Assembly (NCBI RefSeq): GCF_014654675.1
Contig: NZ_BNBC01000014.1
Location: 62,001-126,000, forward strand
Reading direction: 5' to 3'
Length of the DNA stretch: 64,000 nucleotides
Source: Streptomyces spiralis
GTDB taxonomy: Bacteria > Actinomycetota > Actinomycetes > Streptomycetales > Streptomycetaceae
Below, piece by piece: positions 58,368 through 64,000 of this stretch. How positions within the stretch are numbered: position 1 is the first letter of the stretch; each line of letters starts with the position of its first letter. Below the pieces are notes generated by a model. The model made no database searches. It was not told the DNA's origin and saw only the letters and a list, made by a program, of their open reading frames with translations. The translations under genes were made by a program, and so were the position numbers.

Positions 58368-59576
58368 ATGCCGGACCCGACCACCCGACCGTCCCAGCCC
58401 GTCGCCTTCCCGCAGGACCGCACCTGCCCCTACCACCCGCCCGCCGGCTACGACCCGGTACGCGCCACCCGCCCACTGGCCCGCGTCACCCTCTACGACG
58501 GCCGTCCGGCCTGGCTCGTCACCGGACACACGCTCGCCCGCGAGCTGCTGACCGACCCGCGCCTGTCCACCGACCGCAACCGCGACGGCTTCCCCATGAC
58601 CACGCCCCGCTTCGCGGCGGTCAAGGACCGCAGGACCGCGCTCCTGGGCGTCGACGACCCCGAGCACCACACCCAGCGGCGCATGATGATCCCCAGCTTC
58701 ACCCTCAGACGCGCCACCGAGCTCCGGCCCCGGATCCAGCGCACCGTCGACGAACTGCTGGACGCGATGATCGCCCAGGGCCCGCCCGCGGAGCTGGTCG
58801 GCGCGTTCGCGCTGCCGGTGCCGTCCATGGTGATCTGCGCGCTGCTCGGCGTCCCCTACGCCGACCACGAGTTCTTCGAGGAGCAGTCACGGCGGCTGCT
58901 GCGCGGCCAGGACGCCGAGGAGACCCAGGACGCGCGCAACCGGCTGGAGGAGTACCTGGGCGACCTGATCGACCGCAAGCGCAAGAACCCCGGCGACGGC
59001 GTGCTGGACGACCTGGTCCAGCAGCAGCGGCGCGAGGGCCGGCCGGACCGCGAGGAGCTGCTCGCGATGGCCGTCATCCTGCTCGTCGCCGGCCACGAGA
59101 CCACCGCCAACATGATCTCCCTCGGCACGTACACCCTCCTCCAGCACCCCGAGCGGCTGGCCGAGCTGCGCGCCGACCCCGCGCTGCTCCCGGCGGCGGT
59201 GGAGGAACTGATGCGGCTGCTGTCCATCGCGGACGGACTGCTGCGCGTGGCCACCGAGGACATCGAGGCGGCCGGCACGACGATCCGGGCCGGCGACGGC
59301 GTGGTCTTCTCCACCTCCGTCATCAACCGCGACCAGGACGTCTACGCCGCCCCCGACACCCTCGACTTCCACCGACCGGCCCGCCACCACATCGCCTTCG
59401 GCTTCGGCATCCACCAGTGCCTCGGCCAGAACCTCGCCCGCACCGAGCTGGAGATCGCCCTGGGCAGCCTCGTCCGACGGCTGCCCACCCTCCGGCTCGC
59501 CGCCCCGCCGGAGGAGATTCCCTTCAAGCCCGGCGACACGATCCAGGGGATGCTCGAACTCCCCGTGAGCTGGTAA
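58368..59576 (+). CDS. cytochrome P450, CYP105-like
   Basis: 402 residues from ATG 58368 (GAGGTCTCCC upstream). CYP105-style N-terminus (FPQDRTCPYHPPAGYDPVR), LGVDDPEHHTQRRMMIPSFT, I-helix VAGHETTANM, and heme loop FGFGIHQCLGQNLAR with axial Cys about 351. CYP105 enzymes oxidise diverse small molecules and xenobiotics. A three-cysteine ferredoxin follows 13 bases later and is the probable electron donor; reductase is elsewhere. Confidence 0.95.
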   Translation: MPDPTTRPSQPVAFPQDRTCPYHPPAGYDPVRATRPLARVTLYDGRPAWLVTGHTLARELLTDPRLSTDRNRDGFPMTTPRFAAVKDRRTALLGVDDPEHHTQRRMMIPSFTLRRATELRPRIQRTVDELLDAMIAQGPPAELVGAFALPVPSMVICALLGVPYADHEFFEEQSRRLLRGQDAEETQDARNRLEEYLGDLIDRKRKNPGDGVLDDLVQQQRREGRPDREELLAMAVILLVAGHETTANMISLGTYTLLQHPERLAELRADPALLPAAVEELMRLLSIADGLLRVATEDIEAAGTTIRAGDGVVFSTSVINRDQDVYAAPDTLDFHRPARHHIAFGFGIHQCLGQNLARTELEIALGSLVRRLPTLRLAAPPEEIPFKPGDTIQGMLELPVSW

Positions 59577-59589
59577 GAGGCGTACCGCC

Positions 59590-59790
59590 ATGCGCATCGA
59601 CATCGACAGGGACCGCTGCATCGGCGCCGGCCAGTGTGCACTGGCCGCCCCGAACGTGTTCACCCAGGACGACGAGGGCTTCAGCACCCTGCTGCCCGGC
59701 AAGGAGGACGGCGGCGGCGACCCGATGGTCCGCGAGGCCGCCCGGGCCTGCCCCGTCGGCGCGATCACCGTCACCGAACCGGCGGACTGA
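59590..59790 (+). CDS. [3Fe-4S] ferredoxin partner of the P450
   Basis: 66 residues. Cys10, Cys16 and Cys54 are in the arrangement CIGAGQC...CPVG; the position of the second cluster cysteine of 4Fe ferredoxins is Ala13, so a [3Fe-4S] cluster is expected. This is the usual Streptomyces P450-linked ferredoxin. Co-transcribed with the CYP105 gene. Confidence 0.95.
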   Translation: MRIDIDRDRCIGAGQCALAAPNVFTQDDEGFSTLLPGKEDGGGDPMVREAARACPVGAITVTEPAD

Positions 59791-59826
59791 CGCCACGGTC
59801 ACCGCGTCGGCGGAGCGACGTCGCCG

Positions 59827-60753
59827 TCACCGCTTCGGCGGAATGACGGCGGCGTCCGCGCCCGGCACGTCGAGCACGGCCAGCGGCAGCAGGCGCAGCC
59901 GTTCCGGCGCGGCGATCACCTCGTAGGAGGCGATCCGGTCGTCGCGGACGGCGATGGCCAGGGCGAACAGCAGCCGGCCGTGCGGCGCCACCACCGCGCC
60001 GACCCGGCCGTCGACCAGGGCGACAGCCGCGAACCGGGCACGGTGGCGCAGCGCGACCGTGCCCTCGGCCACCGCGCGCGCCCCGCGCAGCTCCGCCGGG
60101 ACTCCGGCCGGCAGGGCGGCCGGATCCGCCCGGCGCACCACGTCCGGGGCGAGCACCTCCAGCAGCGCGCCCAGGTCCCCGCCCCGCGCGGCGGCCAGGA
60201 ACGCCTCCACGATCCCGCGGTGCCGCTCCAGCTCGGCACCGGAGGCCGCCGGGGCGCCCCGCACCTTGTGCCGGGCCCGGCTGGCGAGCTTCTTCGCGGC
60301 TGGCTGCGAGCGGTCCACGACCGCGGCGATCCGGTCGAAGGGCACCGCGAACAGGTCGTGCAGCACGAACGCCACCCGCTCCAGCGGGCTCAGCGTGCCG
60401 AGCACCACCAGCAGGGCCACGCCCACCGACTCGGCGAGCAGCGCCTCCTCCTCGGGCGCCCGCCCCTCGACGGGGCCCGCCTCCTCCGGAGCCTCGTGCC
60501 CGTACGGCTCCTCGCGACGCGCCGCACGGGAGCGCAGCATGTCCAGGCAGACCCGGGAGACGACCGTGGTCAGCCAGCCGGACAGGTTGTCGATGCCGTC
60601 CGCGCCGGTGCGGCCCAGCCGCAGCCAGGTCTCCTGCACGGCGTCGTCCGCCTCGCTGAGGGAGCCCAGCATCCGGTACGCGACCGACCGCAGGTGCGCG
60701 CGCCGCTCCTCGAACCGCCGGGCCAGTTCGTCGTCGCCCGCCAAGAGGTCCAT
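59827..60753 (-). CDS. SigJ-like ECF sigma factor with SnoaL-like domain
   Basis: 308 residues. Region 2: LRSVAYRMLGSLSEADDAVQ, WLRLGRTG; region 4: LSPLERVAFVLHDLFAVPFD and VVDRSQPAAKKLASRARHKV. From about 190 an NTF2/SnoaL-like domain (IVEAFLAAARGGDLGALLEV). Very similar in build to the factor at 23171. Divergent from an azoreductase gene, a plausible target. Transcribed away from it with 68 bases between starts. Confidence 0.92.
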   Translation of the reverse strand: MDLLAGDDELARRFEERRAHLRSVAYRMLGSLSEADDAVQETWLRLGRTGADGIDNLSGWLTTVVSRVCLDMLRSRAARREEPYGHEAPEEAGPVEGRAPEEEALLAESVGVALLVVLGTLSPLERVAFVLHDLFAVPFDRIAAVVDRSQPAAKKLASRARHKVRGAPAASGAELERHRGIVEAFLAAARGGDLGALLEVLAPDVVRRADPAALPAGVPAELRGARAVAEGTVALRHRARFAAVALVDGRVGAVVAPHGRLLFALAIAVRDDRIASYEVIAAPERLRLLPLAVLDVPGADAAVIPPKR

Positions 60754-60821
60754 GGGTCACCTTTCCGTGCCGTGCTCCGTCACCCCACTGACGAACCGGA
60801 CACGATCGAGGTGACCCTTCC

Positions 60822-61496
60822 ATGCTGCTGCACATCGACTCCAGCGCCGACGCGACCGCCGACTCGGTGAGCCGCCGGCTGACCGCCGACTTCGTACGCG
60901 TGTGGCGGGAGCGGCACGGCACGGCGGAGTACCGCCACCGTGACCTGGCCGCCGCCCCCGTGCCACCGCTCACCGCCGCCTACACCACCCTGGGCCGCAG
61001 GGTGGAGCGCCAGGGCTTCGTACCCCCCTCGAAGGTGCCCGCGCTGATCGAGGGCCCCGCCGAGCAGCGGGAGTGGGACCTGACCCTGCCCCTGATCACC
61101 GAGCTGCGCTCCGCGCACACGGTGCTGCTCGGCGTCCCGATGTACAACTTCTCGGTGCCCGCGTCCCTGAAGGCGTGGATCGACCGGGTGACCTTCCCCG
61201 GGGCGTTCGCCGACCCGGACACCGGCGAGAGCCTGCTGGGCGGCACCCGGGTGGTCGCGGTCATGGCCCGCGGCGGCGGCTACGGCCCCGGCACCCCGCG
61301 GGAGTCCTTCGACTTCCAGACGCCGTACCTGAAGGCCTGGTGGGGCAACCTGGGCGTGGCCCCCGGCCACCTCCACCTGATCGCCGCCGAACTGACCCGC
61401 GTCGACGTCCTGCCGCACCTCGCCGGCCTGGAGCACCTGGCGCGGCAGTCGCTCGCCGCGGCCCGGGAACAGGTCCGGACCCTGGCCGCCGCCTGA
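60822..61496 (+). CDS. FMN-dependent NADH-azoreductase-like protein
   Basis: 224 residues. Flavodoxin-like fold family NQO/AzoR: LLHIDSSADATADSVSRRLT at the start (phosphate-binding loop), GVPMYNFSVPASLKAWIDRV as the family signature (compare PMYNFSIP), GGGYGPGTPRESFD and a C-terminal AAREQVRTLA. Reduces quinones or azo compounds by two electrons using NADH. Paired with the divergent SigJ-like factor. Confidence 0.93.
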   Translation: MLLHIDSSADATADSVSRRLTADFVRVWRERHGTAEYRHRDLAAAPVPPLTAAYTTLGRRVERQGFVPPSKVPALIEGPAEQREWDLTLPLITELRSAHTVLLGVPMYNFSVPASLKAWIDRVTFPGAFADPDTGESLLGGTRVVAVMARGGGYGPGTPRESFDFQTPYLKAWWGNLGVAPGHLHLIAAELTRVDVLPHLAGLEHLARQSLAAAREQVRTLAAA

Positions 61497-61563
61497 GCCC
61501 CGGCGCCTGTCCGCGGAGGTTCAGTCCGGCCACCGCCCGCCTGTGCGGCCGCGGGCGGTTGAG

Positions 61564-61569
61564 TAGGGT
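61564..61569 (+). promoter_or_regulatory. TAGGGT -10 of a possible leaderless promoter
   Basis: TAGGGT ends seven bases before GTG 61577, the same spacing as at 22352, 24193 and 45123. Confidence 0.5.
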
Positions 61570-61576
61570 CGGCCGG

Positions 61577-62179
61577 GTGACGGAACACGCCGGGGAGCCC
61601 GTGAAGACACCCTTCCTGTACGTCGTCGTCTGCGCCGCGGGCATCGCCTCCGGCGTCGGGCAGCTGGTCACCGCCGCGCAGGCGCGCGGCTGGGAGGTCG
61701 GTGTCATCGCGACGCCGGTCGCCCTGGGCGGCTTCTTCGACACCGCCGAGGTGGAGCGGCTGACCGGCCGCCCCATCCGGTCCGCCTGGCGCAGCCCCGG
61801 CGACCCGCGGCCGTTCCCGCCGCCGGACGCCGTGGCCGTGGCGCCCGCCACCTTCAACACGATCAACAAGTGGGCGGCCGGGACCGCCGACACCCTGGCG
61901 CTCGCCACCCTGTGCGAGGCGTACGGCCTCGGCGTCCCGGTCGCCGTCCTGCCCTGCGTGGCCGACACACTGGCCGCCCACCCCGCCTACCGGGAGAGCC
62001 TGGTACGGCTGCGCGCCATGGGAGTGCGCTTCGGGGAGGCCGCCTCCGGTGAGGCCGAAGAGGGCGGCGGGCGGCCGGACTTCGCCTGGGAGCGGGCGCT
62101 GGATCTGCTCGAGGCGTTCCCGCGGCCCCGGGGACCCCGCCCGGCCGAGTCCGGCATGCGGCACGGTCCGCCGTCATGA
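61577..62179 (+). CDS. flavoprotein (phosphopantothenoylcysteine-decarboxylase-like)
   Basis: About 200 residues. Flavoprotein fold: LYVVVCAAGIASGVGQLVTA at the start, GWEVGVIATPVALGG, and the flavin-site stretch AVAPATFNTINKWAAGTADT (compare APATANTI-K of PPC decarboxylases/HFCD family). An alternative GTG at 61601 (GGGGAGCCC upstream) would shorten it by eight residues. Substrate unknown; not the CoaBC of the cell, since the synthetase half is missing. Confidence 0.87.
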   Translation: MTEHAGEPVKTPFLYVVVCAAGIASGVGQLVTAAQARGWEVGVIATPVALGGFFDTAEVERLTGRPIRSAWRSPGDPRPFPPPDAVAVAPATFNTINKWAAGTADTLALATLCEAYGLGVPVAVLPCVADTLAAHPAYRESLVRLRAMGVRFGEAASGEAEEGGGRPDFAWERALDLLEAFPRPRGPRPAESGMRHGPPS

Positions 62180-62234
62180 TCGGCCACGGCCTACGCTCTG
62201 ATCGAGGACCATCCGGAAGGCAGGAGCAGCAACG

Positions 62235-63203
62235 ATGCAGTACGTGAAGCTCGGTTCGACGGGCCTGGACGTGTCGCGGATCTGTCTGGGCTGCATGACC
62301 TTCGGTCTGCCCGACCGCGGCACGCACGAGTGGACCCTCGACGAGGAGGCGTCGCGACCGCTGATCCGGCAGGCCCTGGAGGCCGGGATCACCTTCTTCG
62401 ACACCGCCAACGTCTACTCCGACGGCACCAGCGAGGAGATCGTCGGCCGGGCGCTGCGCGACTTCGCCCGCCGCGACGAGATCGTGCTCGCCACCAAGGT
62501 GCACGGACGGATGCGGCCGGGCCCCAACGGCGGCGGCCTGTCCCGTAAGGCGATCATGACCGAGATCGACCACAGCCTGCGCCGCCTGGGCACCGACTAC
62601 GTCGACCTGTACCAGATCCACCGCTGGGACCCGCACACGCCGGTCGAGGAGACGATGGAGGCGCTCCACGACGTCGTCAAGGCGGGCAAGGCCCGCTACA
62701 TCGGGGCGAGTTCGATGTACGCCTGGCAGTTCTCCAAGGCCCAGTACACGGCCCGGCTGCACGGCTGGACCCGCTTCGTCTCCATGCAGAACCACTACAA
62801 CCTCCTCTACCGCGAGGAGGAGCGAGAGATGCTGCCCCTGTGCGCGGACCAGGGCGTCGGCGTGCTGCCCTGGAGCCCGCTCGCGCGCGGCCGTCTCACC
62901 CGGGACTGGGACACCACCACGCACCGCAGCGAGAGCGACGCCTTCGGCAGCCGCCTCTACCCGGAGGGCGACCGCGCCATCGTGGAGGCCGTGACCCGCA
63001 TCGCCGGGGAGCGGGGCGTCCCGCGCGCGCAGGTGGCCCTCGCCTGGCTGCTGCACCAGGACACGGTGACGGCGCCGATCGTCGGCGCGTCCAAGCCGCA
63101 GCACCTCCAGGACGCGGTGGCCGCCGTCGAACTGGAGCTGAGCGACAAGGAGATCGAGGAACTCGAGCGGCCCTACACTCCGCACGAGGTCAGCGGTCAC
63201 TGA
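62235..63203 (+). CDS. aldo/keto reductase
   Basis: 322 residues, ATG 62235 after GGCAGGAGCAGC. TIM-barrel AKR: LGSTGLDVSRICLGCMTFG, catalytic FDTANVYSDG (Asp/Tyr) and LATKVHGRM (Lys), DYVDLYQIHRWDP (His), then the cofactor end VTAPIVGASKPQHLQDAV. Resembles the YajO/AKR13-like branch. NADPH-dependent reduction of carbonyls. Downstream of the flavoprotein by 55 bases, possible co-transcription. Confidence 0.94.
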   Translation: MQYVKLGSTGLDVSRICLGCMTFGLPDRGTHEWTLDEEASRPLIRQALEAGITFFDTANVYSDGTSEEIVGRALRDFARRDEIVLATKVHGRMRPGPNGGGLSRKAIMTEIDHSLRRLGTDYVDLYQIHRWDPHTPVEETMEALHDVVKAGKARYIGASSMYAWQFSKAQYTARLHGWTRFVSMQNHYNLLYREEEREMLPLCADQGVGVLPWSPLARGRLTRDWDTTTHRSESDAFGSRLYPEGDRAIVEAVTRIAGERGVPRAQVALAWLLHQDTVTAPIVGASKPQHLQDAVAAVELELSDKEIEELERPYTPHEVSGH

Positions 63204-63384
63204 GGCCGTAGCTCCCCGGTGGGCCGTGCGGCGCCACGGCCCACCGCGTGCGCCGGCGCGGTCGACTGAGCAGAAACCAGGGGCGTTTGCGGAAGACCGT
63301 GTGATCCCTTGTTGCTCCGCGCTGACCTGTGCAAAGGTGTGGCCCTGTCGGCGCGCGGACGATGGGCCCGGAGGAAGACCAGCC

Positions 63385-64000
63385 GTGAAAGACCCAGGCC
63401 TGTCCCATTCCCCCGAACCGCCCGGCCCGTTCGACGCGACGGACCAGCAGCTGAGCACGGAACTGAGCAAGTGGACCGGTGCCACACCCGCGCTCCGGCC
63501 CGTCGGTCAACTGCTCGACCGGCACTGGGAAGCGGCCTTCGCCTACGCCCGGCTGTGCACCGACGGCCCGCACCCGGCGGGCATGCTGACCACCGCCTCC
63601 TTCACCCGGCTGTTCGGGCAGACGCTGCGTCAGGCCGGACCGACGGCCGCCTGGCGGCCCCAACTGCTGATCACCGTGCGCCGTATCGCCGCCGAGTGGG
63701 CCGCCGACCACCGGCGGGAGATGCTGCACCCCGAGCTCAGGGCCGCCGCGGACGACCGGATCGCCGCCCGGCTGCTGCCGCCCGCCGACCGCCGCCTGCT
63801 CTCCCAGGCCTTCCAGCGGCTGCCCCAGACGGCCCGCGCGCTGCTGTGGCACGCCGACGTCGAGGCCGAGCCCCTCGCGGTGCCGGCCCGGCTGCTCGGC
63901 ACCGACGAGGAGGACGCGCGCGTCGGACTCCGGCGCGCCCGGGAGCGGCTGCGCGAGGAGTGCCTCCAGGCCCATCGCGACCTCGCCCCGGAACAGGACT
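63385..64000 (+). CDS. sigma-like protein, 5' part only
   Basis: Runs off the right edge; 205 residues are visible from GTG 63385, which follows GGAGGAAGACCAGCC. The visible protein is helical: LDRHWEAAFAYARLCTDGPH resembles sigma region 2 (nucleic-acid-binding helix), and FQRLPQTARALLWHADVEAE with LLGTDEEDARVGLRRARERL resembles region 4. The full protein may go on to other domains (some Streptomyces relatives have C-terminal lectin or zinc-finger regions). Stand-alone sigma activity is inferred only. Confidence 0.72.
   Translation, partial: MKDPGLSHSPEPPGPFDATDQQLSTELSKWTGATPALRPVGQLLDRHWEAAFAYARLCTDGPHPAGMLTTASFTRLFGQTLRQAGPTAAWRPQLLITVRRIAAEWAADHRREMLHPELRAAADDRIAARLLPPADRRLLSQAFQRLPQTARALLWHADVEAEPLAVPARLLGTDEEDARVGLRRARERLREECLQAHRDLAPEQD

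Noticed and set aside
1..64000. Secondary-metabolite cluster built around the two P450 genes
   Set aside because: No polyketide synthase, NRPS, terpene cyclase or other core biosynthetic gene is present; the P450s are 30 kb apart with separate regulators.

Overview
The window is very GC-rich chromosomal DNA with G or C at nearly every third codon position, short operons with ATGA/GTGA overlaps, and many GTG starts. Several families are typical of Streptomyces or a close relative: the HATPase / XRE-DUF5753 / DUF397 trio, a DUF574 methyltransferase, SigJ-like sigma factors, CYP102B- and CYP105-like P450s, a DtxR-type iron box and leaderless promoters. I saw no rRNA, tRNA, transposase, phage gene or CRISPR array. 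It reads as ordinary accessory and metabolic Streptomyces DNA. Genus-level assignment is inference from gene families.

Region 1 (1-5161): the start of a VWA/CoxE-like gene with its MoxR/CoxD AAA+ ATPase, then an osmoprotectant-type ABC importer (two permeases and a lipoprotein on +, the CBS-tailed ATPase convergent on -). Region 2 (5184-20859) is the most coherent unit, an L-rhamnose catabolic locus. LutCBA (lactate oxidation) and RhaB-RhaD/E-RhaI run leftward. A RhaT-P-Q-S type ABC importer, mutarotase RhaM, a BNR_4 beta-propeller protein (possible rhamnose-releasing lyase) and a LacI repressor run rightward. The divergent control region has a readable promoter in each direction, each followed directly by a near-identical LacI operator. 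Together the genes describe import, epimerisation, isomerisation, phosphorylation, aldol cleavage, oxidation of lactaldehyde to lactate, and oxidation of lactate to pyruvate.

Region 3 (20982-35816) is a mixed set: S33 peptidase, PIG-L deacetylase, SigJ-like sigma factor, a Cys-rich/pentapeptide fusion, CYP102B-like P450 with a divergent TetR, an iron-box-controlled DUF2470 protein, a Tat-exported lactonase-fold protein, a FUSC membrane protein, an FBP/FusB-like zinc protein, DUF3626, a ROK regulator with a clear palindromic operator, and a DUF574 methyltransferase. Region 4 (36066-46698): the DUF397/XRE/HATPase regulatory trio, a repeat-bearing DUF6624 protein, several SDRs, a HAD phosphatase, a PHP-domain protein and a secreted GH16-CBM13 beta-glucanase.

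Region 5 (46829-64000): a VanZ-like protein, a six-gene Mrp-type Na+/H+ antiporter operon without a full MrpA and with shortened or merged small subunits, a PRPP synthetase paralogue, an anti-anti-sigma factor, a quinone-oxidoreductase-type MDR, a glutathionyl-hydroquinone-reductase-like protein divergent from a CDF metal exporter (two perfect 16-bp palindromes between them), a deazaflavin-type oxidoreductase, a LysE exporter, a CYP105/ferredoxin pair, a second SigJ-like sigma factor divergent from an azoreductase, a flavoprotein, an aldo/keto reductase and the 5' part of a sigma-like protein.
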